A stretch of 9,269 nt of DNA from Acidimicrobiaceae bacterium. GTDB taxonomy: Bacteria; Actinomycetota; Acidimicrobiia; Acidimicrobiales; RAAP-2. Of the stretch, positions 1-6,227 are shown piece after piece (the stretch's first letter is position 1; every line of letters begins with the position of its first letter). The stretch is taken from the NCBI GenBank assembly GCA_003152555.1, contig PMAL01000007.1:1-9269 (forward strand). Reading direction: 5' to 3'. Below the pieces are notes generated by a model, which was not told the DNA's origin, did no database searches, and saw only the letters and a list, made by a program, of their open reading frames with translations. The translations under genes and the position numbers were made by a program.

Positions 1-1679
1 GGCGTAGCGGTAAGACCGAGCCATCTCCGGGCGCGGATCTGTTTGACGCATCGCTCAAATGTCACGGCGGGGACGTGATGGCATTCGTCGACAACAATAA
101 GGCCGTAATGGCTTGTCATCTCATCGAGATCCTCCCGTCGAGCAAGGCTCTGCGCCATTGCGATATCGACAATGCCAGTGGTTTTATTCCGGCCTCCGCC
201 GACCTGGCCAATCTGCTTCGTGGCCAGACCCAGATGGGTTACCAATCGCTCAGTCCACTGCTCCACCAGCGGCTTGCGATCAACGATGATCAGAGTCGGT
301 CGCCGGTGGTACGCAATGAGTGCGCAGGCCACTACGGTCTTCCCGGCACCGGGCGCGGCCACGAGAACGCCGAGTTCATGGTCACTGAGCGCTCGAAGCG
401 CAGCTTCTTGATCCTCACGAAGTTCAAAGGTCGGCACGAATTCAATCTGCTCGGGATCCGGGCGACTCTCGTAAACCACCAGCCGGCTTCCCGCCTCAGC
501 TACCACACTGGCAGCCTTCTCGGAGAGGCCCCGAGGAAGTAACAGCGACTCAAGTGATTCTGCGTAGCAGCGAATCATCCTCGGCGTATCCCACGTTGAG
601 AATCGGAGCCGCTCCTTCTCGTAGAACGCCGGGTTGTGCAGTGACGCGAGATGCTTGAGTCCCGCCAGCAGAGCCGGGGGAAGGCCAGAGCGCTCGATCT
701 CCAACATCGCCCCTGCCACGCCGACCACGATTTCGGGCATTGTTACGGGAACGACTTCTCGAGGACGTTGAAACGACCTTTCTTCAGGCCCCGCGCCCAC
801 CCTCGGGGCCGTCTCGAGAATCGATTCGACTTCGACCCGCGAGACCCGCTTGATGGTTGAGAGGTAGGCCCACTGGTCCTCTACCGGCTTCATGGTGCAG
901 GGGTCAAGGAAAACAGTGGTCCCACGATCTCGACATTCTTTTTGCAGTGGGAGTGCAATCAAGTTGCCGAACGACCCTTTCGGCATGAAGTCCTGCGCAG
1001 GGAAGAGACGGTCGTAACTCGCGAGGTCCAGCTCTCCTCGAAGATTCATCGCTTCACGGAGTAGCAAGGTGCCGAGACGTCGGGCGAGTGTCGCTGGCAC
1101 ATAGTCACCAAAGAAGATCCAGACGTGTGCGCCGTCGCCCGACCTCGAACATTCGAGCGCCAAAGTGATTCCCATCGATTGCGCGGAATTGAAGTAAGCG
1201 AGCGCGTCGAGCGCCCAGCCCGGCCCGTCGAAGTCGCACACAATCAGCCGGCAACTGTCGTCATGAAGCAGCGGATAGAGTCCAACGTGGATCTTCCCCG
1301 CCAGGTGATCGGCGATCACGCTTTGCGTCAGCGGTAGATACTCCTTAATGGGAGATCGAGCGTTGACGAAACCACCCAGAACGGCGGGCGACCAACCGTG
1401 CTTGCCTGTACGTTCACTTTCCCACTTGAGCGCGTAGACATCGTCACGACCTACAAACAGTGATCGGAAGCAATTAACCTTTTCTTCAGATGATGAAGTG
1501 CGGTCGACCCGAATGAGCGGAGCATCAAGCTCGGTCGCATCACCTTGACTGTCTTCTCGATGTTCGGAGGTCGCTCTGGACTTCAGACCCAGAATCTCTG
1601 CCAGCCGTTTGTTTTCTCGCTTCAATTCCTCAATTTGGTGGAGAAGATCGGCGACATTTTGAAGTTCATCATCGTTCAT
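1..1679 (-). CDS. TOTE-type archaeo-eukaryotic primase / SF2 helicase fusion (3' end outside window)
   Basis: This frame is open from ATG at 1679 to the window edge, giving 559 codons with the C-terminus missing. Residues 12-32 form a short charged, Leu-rich coiled coil. Residues about 65-280 look like the archaeo-eukaryotic primase domain of TOTE conflict systems: an acidic CDFDG motif at 148-152 (likely metal-binding Asp pair), SGDGAHVWIFF at 180-190 (His185) and a block around 225-246 with LFPAQD and LIALPLQ. After a linker, an SF2 helicase begins: FELREDQEAALRAL at 418-431, Walker A PGAGKT at 443-448, Walker B DECHH at 531-535 and GLTAT at 555-559 just before the edge. The domain order matches the family, which is proposed to act in conflict with invading nucleic acid. 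GGGAGGAG at about 1693-1700 is an SD-like sequence a little far from the ATG. A minus-strand TATTGT at 1716-1721 could be the -10. Family assignment is strong; the function is inferred from the family. Confidence 0.85.
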   Translation of the reverse strand, partial: MNDDELQNVADLLHQIEELKRENKRLAEILGLKSRATSEHREDSQGDATELDAPLIRVDRTSSSEEKVNCFRSLFVGRDDVYALKWESERTGKHGWSPAVLGGFVNARSPIKEYLPLTQSVIADHLAGKIHVGLYPLLHDDSCRLIVCDFDGPGWALDALAYFNSAQSMGITLALECSRSGDGAHVWIFFGDYVPATLARRLGTLLLREAMNLRGELDLASYDRLFPAQDFMPKGSFGNLIALPLQKECRDRGTTVFLDPCTMKPVEDQWAYLSTIKRVSRVEVESILETAPRVGAGPEERSFQRPREVVPVTMPEIVVGVAGAMLEIERSGLPPALLAGLKHLASLHNPAFYEKERLRFSTWDTPRMIRCYAESLESLLLPRGLSEKAASVVAEAGSRLVVYESRPDPEQIEFVPTFELREDQEAALRALSDHELGVLVAAPGAGKTVVACALIAYHRRPTLIIVDRKPLVEQWTERLVTHLGLATKQIGQVGGGRNKTTGIVDIAMAQSLARREDLDEMTSHYGLIVVDECHHVPAVTFERCVKQIRARRWLGLTAT

Positions 1680-1848
1680 GCCCGTCCCGACGCTCCTCCC
1701 TATCGCAGACGTCCGACAATACCCAAAAAATGGCCAAGACAGCACCCTCGAGTCGAACTGCGAGGTGACTTCCGAGCATCGGCGCTCGCAAGGCTTGTTT
1801 CAATCCAATTGCTCCGTTAGGGTTCAGCATCACCGCATGTCAAACCCT

Positions 1849-1863
1849 CCCCTACAATAGGGG
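1849..1863 (+). promoter_or_regulatory. Palindromic promoter/operator of the small gene at 1865, leaderless type
   Basis: CCCCTA-CAA-TAGGGG is a perfect 6-3-6 inverted repeat. Its centre contains the -10 hexamer TACAAT (1853-1858). Exactly six bases separate that hexamer from GTG at 1865, so transcription would start at the start codon. No clear -35 is visible. A dyad over the -10 is typical of an autorepressor site. The same design occurs at 2690-2704. The dyad and spacing are seen directly; the regulatory role is inferred. Confidence 0.6.
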
Positions 1864-1864
1864 T

Positions 1865-2059
1865 GTGGTTGCACAGCGCGCGAAGACAATCGTTGAATGG
1901 GCGGAGCGAATGCGCTCAGCTGGACCTCCATCCGAGGACGACGTGACAGTACTTCTTGATGGACGTCGCCTCAATTCCAGGGAGGCGATTGATGCATGGC
2001 TAAACGAAGTAGGGGCCGTGCGGGTATTTGAAGCCGCAACTCGTGACATTGCGCTATAG
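1865..2059 (+). CDS. Small acidic protein, partner of a nucleotidyltransferase remnant
   Basis: This is a 64-residue protein starting with GTG directly after a -10 element (leaderless). It contains an amphipathic helix (AKTIVEWAERMRSAG), an acidic turn PPSEDDVTVLLDGRRL and a second helix (SREAIDAWLNEV). I know no named family with certainty. The core resembles small proteins that sit just before a nucleotidyltransferase in actinobacterial two-gene cassettes, which suggests an antitoxin-like partner. The next reading frame overlaps its end (GTG at 2043) and encodes the start of such a nucleotidyltransferase, supporting translational coupling. Because the partner is truncated, the cassette is probably not functional as a pair. 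The palindrome at its promoter suggests autoregulation. The ORF is well supported by promoter geometry and overlap; its function is unknown. Confidence 0.6.
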   Translation: MVAQRAKTIVEWAERMRSAGPPSEDDVTVLLDGRRLNSREAIDAWLNEVGAVRVFEAATRDIAL

Positions 2060-2174
2060 CGGTCCACCACTTGATCTAAACCGACTACTTGAGCTACTCG
2101 CGCGAAACGACGTCCACTTCGTGGTCGTCGGCGGATCGGCCGCGAGATTAAACGACGTGGAGGAATTCCTTTAG
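2043..2174 (+). pseudogene. N-terminal remnant of a nucleotidyltransferase (MNT/AbiEii-like)
   Basis: GTG at 2043 overlaps the end of the preceding small gene and opens a 43-codon frame. It holds a helix (LDLNRLLELLARNDV) followed by HFVVVGGSAARL, the beta-strand plus GG(S/G) start of a pol-beta type nucleotidyltransferase fold. In full-length members this is followed by the DxD metal-binding motif. Here the similarity stops after AARL at about 2147, and the frame ends with NDVEEFL and TAG at 2174. The break falls where the convergent antitoxin gene ends (2148), so a rearrangement that brought in the minus-strand pair probably removed the rest. Without the catalytic Asp residues it cannot be an active transferase. 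Confidence 0.6.
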
Positions 2175-2429
2175 AGCTCGGCGAATGACGTCACTAGTTG
2201 TGACGTGTTCCTTCGCCGCTCTCGTTTCGACGGCCTCGCGAAGCGCCGCGTCGAGTCGGACCGGGACAACGTCTGCGGGTCCGGATCCTATGAATGGTCG
2301 ACCACGCTTGCGTACTTTGAGTGCTTTCACGTCGACGTCGGCCGACTCGACTTCGACGGACAATCGCACGATGTCGTCGTCGGTCAACACTCGCCCGGAC
2401 TTGGTTCGATAGTTATTTGATTTGGTCAT
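2148..2429 (-). CDS. Ribbon-helix-helix (CopG/BrnA-like) antitoxin
   Basis: This 93-residue protein has an N-terminal segment YRTKSGRVLTDDDIVRLS (7-24), a basic linker RKRGRPFIGSGPADV (40-54) and a C-terminal ribbon-helix-helix: strand VVPVRLD (54-60), helix AALREAVETRAAKEH (61-75) and helix TTSDVIRRALKEFL (77-90). The layout is familiar from actinobacterial toxin/antitoxin pairs, where the RHH binds the operon operator and the toxin. Its ATG overlaps the toxin stop in an ATGA (2426-2429). A full Shine-Dalgarno AGGAGG lies 8 nt upstream inside the toxin's last codons, favouring coupled and strong antitoxin translation. It probably binds the palindrome at 2690-2704. The gene appears intact. 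Confidence 0.85.
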   Translation of the reverse strand: MTKSNNYRTKSGRVLTDDDIVRLSVEVESADVDVKALKVRKRGRPFIGSGPADVVPVRLDAALREAVETRAAKEHVTTSDVIRRALKEFLHVV

Positions 2430-2686
2430 GTCGTTTCCTCCTCGTCAGTCAGTAGGTCGTAAAAGATCGGTCGAAGAGTCATGGCGTGAATAATGAGCAT
2501 CCGCTCATCGGCGAGTTCAATCCATATGACTTCGAGGAGAATCCCCGCTTGAGTTGGTCCGATGCAAAGGAACTTTGGCGGATCGGCGTCGGGTTCCAAT
2601 TCAACAAAAACGAGTGCGTTCGAGAGCGCATGCTCAATGTCGTCATCAAGGACATTGTGTCGTCGAGCTGATCGATGAATCTCCAC
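2426..2686 (-). CDS. BrnT-like toxin, first gene of a toxin-antitoxin pair
   Basis: This is an 86-residue protein from GTG at 2686. Key features are RSARRHNVLDDDIEHAL (5-21), the strand FLCIGPTQAGILLEVIWIEL (39-58) and IIHAMTLRPIFYDLL (65-79). The pattern of an (R/K)HxV-x-DIEHAL helix, an IGP...LEV strand and a C-terminal IIHAM-xR motif matches a family commonly paired with RHH antitoxins. It is reminiscent of BrnT/RelE-fold ribonucleases, in which the final basic/aromatic segment is catalytic. RNase activity is inferred, not seen. The toxin comes first and the RHH gene follows with a 4-nt overlap, as in brnTA-type operons. The start lies 8 nt after a minus-strand TACAAT, so the mRNA is probably leaderless. 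No damage is visible. Confidence 0.75.
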   Translation of the reverse strand: MEIHRSARRHNVLDDDIEHALSNALVFVELEPDADPPKFLCIGPTQAGILLEVIWIELADERMLIIHAMTLRPIFYDLLTDEEETT

Positions 2687-2689
2687 ACT

Positions 2690-2704
2690 GTATTATTGTA
2701 ATAC
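2690..2704 (-). promoter_or_regulatory. Palindromic promoter/operator of the toxin-antitoxin operon
   Basis: Read on the minus strand, GTATTA-CAA-TAATAC is a perfect 6-3-6 inverted repeat. It contains the -10 hexamer TACAAT (2695-2700), 8 nt before the GTG of the toxin. It has the same half-site spacing and central TACAAT as the element at 1849-1863, with different outer bases. The likely ligand is the RHH antitoxin of this operon (inference). Confidence 0.6.
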
Positions 2705-2772
2705 GAAAAAGGCAGCGCACGGACTTTTGCGCACCATTGGGCAATCTCCGCGAACCGAATAGGCCTCATTTT

Positions 2773-2928
2773 AGGCCTCATATTTCTGCAACACCACGAG
2801 ACGAGACCGACTCAAAACAACACGTTTTCTTGAAAACAATGGACATACGCAACCAGACCGACTCAAAACAACCGATGAAAGGTTCCTTTTAATCCCAAGG
2901 TGCCGGGATCGAGACCCGGGCGGCCCAC
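2773..2928 (+). repeat. 156-nt direct repeat, copy A, ending in a tRNA-Lys 3' half
   Basis: Copy A aligns without gaps to copy B at 6228-6383; I count 32 differences in 156 positions. The first 25 nt are identical (AGGCCTCATATTTCTGCAAC and the next five). Also identical are CCAGACCGAC (2853-2862) and a long part of the last 45 nt. The middle differs more. Copy A has an internal exact 18-nt direct repeat, AGACCGACTCAAAACAAC, at 2804-2821 and 2855-2872. It also has a small dyad, GTTTTC-TT-GAAAAC, near 2824-2837. Just before it, AGGCCTCAT is duplicated (2761-2769 and 2773-2781). The final part is a tRNA-Lys fragment, so the repeat may be an integration scar or a tRNA-derived dispersed repeat. 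Confidence 0.75.
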
Positions 2929-2930
2929 TA
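2886..2930 (+). pseudogene. tRNA-Lys(UUU) 3'-half fragment in repeat copy A
   Basis: Numbering back from the terminal triplet places CTTTTAA exactly at tRNA positions 32-38, with anticodon TTT (Lys). The T stem CCGGG/CCCGG pairs perfectly around a 7-nt loop, ATCGAGA (normally TTCGANN). It is followed by a 7-nt acceptor strand, GCGGCCC, discriminator A and CTA where CCA would be. The D stem and anticodon stem do not pair, and the 5' side is unlike a tRNA. It is therefore a 3' half, the part that integrases of tRNA-targeting elements leave behind. Confidence 0.6.
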
Positions 2931-3499
2931 AAAAACTGGCTCTTCGTGCTCCTAAAACCCAACGGTCGCGACGTTGGTGATCTGAAGAGAAAATTCAGCG
3001 GAATGGAAGAAACTTCGTCAGCGCAAAGCCTGGCGCGATTTATGCACCCAAACAAGGAGTATCGGAGTCAGAGACTACCGGATCAGAAATCTGACCCTTT
3101 GCACGTTTCTAAAGGGGTCAACCTAACCAAGTCCTTTAGCAAGTTCTTTAGCAATGCCGACGGTTGCGTGCGATCACGCCCGAACGTCAGCGAAGTCAAA
3201 CGCCAATATTCCATGCGCGTGCGAACACGTGCAAACTTCAGCAAACTAGAAAAGACCGCATGGCATGCTGCTAGGGCCACCGTCTAATAGGGCGACTCGG
3301 CGTAAGGGCGTTTTGAGCGGTCTCGGTGTGCTGGTAACGGAGGCCCGACGCAACGAAAATGCAACCTAATGGGACTGCTTAAACCAGCGAAATGATAACC
3401 GCTCGGGAGCCGACGTCAACAATCTAATGGGACCCGAGTCCGACTTCACTTCGCAGGACATTGAGTAAGGGGGCTTCGATTCGGTTATAAAGAACATTG
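2931..3499. other. Gene-free stretch with small repeats
   Basis: No reading frame here looks like a recognisable protein. The longest plus-strand frame (GTG 2946 to 3287) has no motif and no convincing start context. Visible structure: an imperfect hairpin, TGACCCTTT (3092-3100) against AAAGGGGTCA (3111-3120), with no T-run; a tandem 12-mer AAGTCCTTTAGC / AAGTTCTTTAGC (3129-3152); and three degenerate copies of CTAATRGGRC-like sequence at 3284, 3366 and 3424. It may be eroded mobile-element sequence, since an integrase would be expected next to a tRNA-type attachment site, but I see no integrase motif. Confidence 0.5.
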
Positions 3500-4456
3500 T
3501 TAGTCTCGGGTGAATCTCGCGCGACCGCCTCGTTTGGATTCGTATAGAGCATGGTCTGCCCAGCGGAGAGCCAGTTGAAGATCGGTCTCATCTGGGCCCA
3601 GGTCGCTAATACCAATGGAAACAGTGACAGTGTGATTGCCGCCTTCACTGGGGATGACCGAATCGTGCATCAGAGCGAGAATCCGTTCAGCGACTCTGTT
3701 TGTGTCATCGCGATCGCCGCCAATCAAGACCGCCAAGAACTCGTCGCCTCCGTAACGACCGATCACGTCTCCAGCCCGAAGCGCTGCGGACAGTCGGTCT
3801 GACACCGCAGTGAGCACGTGATCTCCCGCTTGGTGCCCGTAGGTATCGTTCAACTCCTTCAAATGATCGACATCGATCATCATCAGCGCCATAGGTGGAC
3901 GGATCTCCTGGCGCCATTCAGCCAGTCGGTTTCCAATGTCGAACACAGCCCTCCGGTTCATGATGCCGGTCAAGCCGTCACGCGTAGCTCGCTGTTCCGA
4001 GAGGGCGAGCAATTGCATCGAACTCTCGCGCAGGATCGAAACATAGACGGAGAGGCAGCCAATCACCACGACAACGCCCGTGTCGACAAAATGCTGTGTT
4101 GACAAGAACCTGTAGTCCCCCGCGCCCAGTGGAACGGATACGGCAAGCGCGAGTAGGGCGGAACACGCGGTAAGGACGGGGGCCAGAGCTAGTGACGCAA
4201 GAACGGGACCGATCGAAAGCAGGCTTGTCAGAGCCACGGGTTGATCTTGACTTCGGTCGAGGAGTGACACACCGATTATCCAGAGCGCCGCGAGGATTCC
4301 AATTGTCACTCTGGCCCTGCTAGTGGTGAAGTGTCGCCTACCCGGTGAAATGGTCCCGTCATCCATCAGATCGACAGTCGAAGGATCACCTCCAATGGAG
4401 AGTCGTTGTCTGAACCAGTGATTGGTACCGATATTCATGTATATCGTCCCTCTCAT
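3500..4456 (-). CDS. Membrane-anchored diguanylate cyclase (GGDEF)
   Basis: This 318-residue protein synthesises c-di-GMP from two GTP. An N-terminal hydrophobic region holds about three to four membrane segments (about 50-66, 74-92, 93-110 and 125-142) with no recognised sensor domain. The GGDEF domain follows from about 155: DGLTGIMNRRA (160-170), the metal-site strand MMIDVDHLKELND (192-204), GHQAGD (207-212), signature GRYGGDEF (233-240), SIGIS (280-284) and ALYESKRGGR (303-312). RAGD at 227-230, five residues before GGDEF, is an intact I-site for product inhibition. No EAL domain is present. ATG 4456 gives the longest form; ATG 4438 (Met7) has an SD-like AGAGGG about 9 nt upstream and may be the real start. 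A minus-strand TAGTAT at 4478-4483 is a plausible -10. It lies inside the repeat-bracketed segment. Confidence 0.9.
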   Translation of the reverse strand: MRGTIYMNIGTNHWFRQRLSIGGDPSTVDLMDDGTISPGRRHFTTSRARVTIGILAALWIIGVSLLDRSQDQPVALTSLLSIGPVLASLALAPVLTACSALLALAVSVPLGAGDYRFLSTQHFVDTGVVVVIGCLSVYVSILRESSMQLLALSEQRATRDGLTGIMNRRAVFDIGNRLAEWRQEIRPPMALMMIDVDHLKELNDTYGHQAGDHVLTAVSDRLSAALRAGDVIGRYGGDEFLAVLIGGDRDDTNRVAERILALMHDSVIPSEGGNHTVTVSIGISDLGPDETDLQLALRWADHALYESKRGGRARFTRD

Positions 4457-4653
4457 TGAGCCATTCTCGAACTTCGCATACTACTTCAAAGGATCATCAA
4501 TCGAAGCATTGAATCGGAGGCAAGACCTGTTCACTCACGCATCTGAGGGCTTCAAGTGGCAACCATGTCTCGTCTGTAAGTAATCTCGCGCACCGCACTA
4601 TTCACTATGAAAGGGCTTGCGAGCGTCACAGTCGTTGCTCCGAAGGTTCGACG

Positions 4654-5532
4654 TCAGACTAGAACGGCTTGTCCGTACGTAAGTCGAGTTTCGTTCGTTG
4701 GGAACAACTCGCGCTCTTGCATCCACTCTTGAGAGCGCTCGTACATTTCCTCCGTGTAAGGCAGGAAGACGATTCGTTCTCCCGGTCCGAAAGCTCGAAC
4801 GTCGACCAGATCAGTGTAGCGCGTGGGGATCTCTTTTGAGTAGTAGTGCTTGTACTTTTCTGAAGCAAGGTCCAATTCCATCTGCGCGCGGCGCAACGCC
4901 TTGAAATAGCGCTCGACGTCGTCGGGGTCAGTCTTCGCACCAAACATGAAACCCGCCATGAACGTGGTGTCGACAATCTTTCGAAAACCGAGTTGTTCGC
5001 CGATGTAGCTCGGGGCATTCCAAATGGCGGCCGCACTCACCTCACCACTGAGAAGAGTATCGACTCGGTCGTAAGGCATTCCAACGAATCGAAGTTTGAT
5101 CGCGTCTGCTTCGAGAAACGCCTCCAACGCCTGAATCGTCGAAAAGTGGCTACCGGAGTGGTAACCGACCGCGACTTCAATTCCCGCAAGGTCCTCGGGC
5201 CTGCGGATTTTCGAATCCGCAGGTACGTAGATGCCACTTGGCAAAACAGAGTAAGCGCGACCCCACATTCGTCCGGCCGAGTCGGTAGAAGCTTGGTTGG
5301 TTGCCCAGTGACACGCGCAACTCATATTCTGCTTGCCACCACTTTCGCCTTGGTATAACTCGTAAGCGCCAGTGCGCACGTCGCTAAGCGCAGGGACTGC
5401 TATGTCTTGATCAGCATTTTCGAGCACCCGCATGTCAATGACGTAGTCGAGGCCCTCGTCTTCGAAGTAACCCTTCTCCACGGCGATCCAATCCTGCAAT
5501 CGACCGTGCGTCGATATCCGGAATTTCGCCAC
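4654..5532 (-). CDS. Cytosolic substrate-binding-fold protein (SsuA/THI5-NMT1-like)
   Basis: This is a 292-residue periplasmic-binding-protein type II fold. SGIYVPADSKIRRPEDLAGI (99-118), the phosphate/anion-loop-like VAVGYHSGSHF (120-130), GMPYDRVDTLLSGEVSAAAIW (151-171) and a C-terminal helical lobe match nitrate/sulfonate/thiamine-precursor binding proteins. Unusually, it begins directly with MAKFRISTHGRLQDW, the first strand of the fold. There is no signal peptide or lipobox, and no permease or ATPase gene is nearby, so it is unlikely to serve an ABC importer here. NMSCACHW (69-76) contains two Cys in the cleft region. GTG at 5532 has a strong SD, GAGGGGG, about 6 nt upstream. It is divergent from a MarR regulator, with a palindrome between them, suggesting ligand-controlled expression. 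It could be a cytosolic enzyme or sensor for the compound the MarR recognises (inference). Confidence 0.75.
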   Translation of the reverse strand: MAKFRISTHGRLQDWIAVEKGYFEDEGLDYVIDMRVLENADQDIAVPALSDVRTGAYELYQGESGGKQNMSCACHWATNQASTDSAGRMWGRAYSVLPSGIYVPADSKIRRPEDLAGIEVAVGYHSGSHFSTIQALEAFLEADAIKLRFVGMPYDRVDTLLSGEVSAAAIWNAPSYIGEQLGFRKIVDTTFMAGFMFGAKTDPDDVERYFKALRRAQMELDLASEKYKHYYSKEIPTRYTDLVDVRAFGPGERIVFLPYTEEMYERSQEWMQERELFPTNETRLTYGQAVLV

Positions 5533-5570
5533 TATCTACCCCCTCGTCTCGAGTCACTAACTTTGGAAAT

Positions 5571-5588
5571 TCATCAGGAACCTGATGA
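5571..5588. promoter_or_regulatory. 18-bp palindromic operator between SBP-like gene and marR
   Basis: TCATCAGG-AA-CCTGATGA is a perfect inverted repeat with 8-bp arms in the 127-bp divergent intergenic region. It abuts TATAAT (5589-5594) on the plus strand and, on the minus strand, the overlapping TATTAT (5590-5595) that could drive the gene starting at 5532. Size and placement fit a MarR-dimer operator able to block one or both promoters. Binding is inferred. Confidence 0.6.
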
Positions 5589-5647
5589 TATAATATCGGG
5601 CCCTTCTGAGCAAGCGATTTTCACAAAATATTGGGAATTCAGACAAG

Positions 5648-5653
5648 TACTAT
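5648..5653 (+). promoter_or_regulatory. Leaderless -10 element of marR
   Basis: TACTAT ends exactly six bases before the GTG start codon at 5660, the same geometry as at 1853-1865. No SD precedes this GTG, so leaderless initiation decides the start. A second candidate -10, TATAAT at 5589-5594, would give a leader of about 60 nt. No good -35 is seen for either. Confidence 0.45.
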
Positions 5654-5659
5654 GACTGG

Positions 5660-6136
5660 GTGCCCGCAGCGATTGGTGAGGACTATCGGGGCCCAGACGG
5701 GCGTCTGGGCTATTTGATGCGTCAAGCACAGCAGGCTCTCTGGATGGCTCTCGAAGCGGAATTGAGGCCCATAGGGATATCTGCGTCTCAGTTCGGCGTG
5801 CTTCGTCTTGTAGAAGTTGAGCCTGGCGCGACTGGAGCGGATCTGGCGTATACAAGCATGTTCAGCCCGCAAGCAACTCAGGAAATTCTCGTGGTGTTGG
5901 AATCAGCTGGTTTCGTTGACCGTCGATGTGACGATCGTGACCGCAGGATTCGTCGCACCTTCCTTACCAAGAAGGGTATTCGCGTTCTCGGCGAAGCACA
6001 CGGGCGAGCCATTGCCCTTGAGGAGCGAATGGTAACTGGATTGTCGCAGCGCCAATGCCAACAACTGAAAAATTCACTCGTTCACGTGGCTCAAGCGCTC
6101 GTTGAAGATGTCAATGACATTGCAAGAAATCGGTGA
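5660..6136 (+). CDS. MarR-family transcriptional regulator
   Basis: This 158-residue regulator has the MarR plan. The N-terminal dimerisation helix is YLMRQAQQALWMALEAEL (18-35). The winged helix-turn-helix spans about 42-105: SQFGVLRLVEVEPGATGADLA, the recognition helix in SPQATQEILVVLESAGFVDR (69-88) and the wing DDRDRRIRRTFLTKKG (91-106). A C-terminal helix (about 128-155) completes the dimer interface. GTG 5660 is chosen because ATG at 5652 is out of frame and because a -10 hexamer lies six bases upstream. It is divergent from the substrate-binding-fold gene and probably represses it, itself, or both through the palindrome at 5571-5588. Small aromatic or phenolic ligands are usual for the family; this ligand is unknown. 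It is the last gene before repeat copy B. Confidence 0.88.
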   Translation: MPAAIGEDYRGPDGRLGYLMRQAQQALWMALEAELRPIGISASQFGVLRLVEVEPGATGADLAYTSMFSPQATQEILVVLESAGFVDRRCDDRDRRIRRTFLTKKGIRVLGEAHGRAIALEERMVTGLSQRQCQQLKNSLVHVAQALVEDVNDIARNR

Positions 6137-6227
6137 GCACGTCAATTTAGTCGTCACCGTGATTCGTTCCAAGGTTTAGAAAACGTGACGTGTTCTTGTC
6201 ATTGAGGATGGCTCACGTGTCCGAAAC

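Noticed and set aside
75..542. 155-codon plus-strand frame
   Set aside because: It lies entirely within the well-supported helicase region of the minus-strand TOTE gene and has no protein-like motifs.
2855..2930. Functional tRNA-Lys gene in the repeats
   Set aside because: The length (76) and anticodon position fit, but the D stem and anticodon stem do not pair and the T-loop starts with A; only the 3' half is tRNA-like in both copies.
2771..3055. 94-codon minus-strand frame
   Set aside because: It reads through repeat copy A and the tRNA fragment, so it is not a plausible coding sequence.
3091..3120. Rho-independent terminator
   Set aside because: The stem has a bulge, the loop is 10 nt and no T-run follows on either strand.
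2946..3287. 113-codon plus-strand frame as a gene
   Set aside because: It starts at GTG without SD or -10 geometry, has no recognisable motif and covers a tandem repeat and a hairpin; more likely chance.
4457..4653. c-di-GMP riboswitch or other RNA between the GGDEF and SBP-like genes
   Set aside because: No conserved riboswitch core or stable structured motif could be recognised on either strand.
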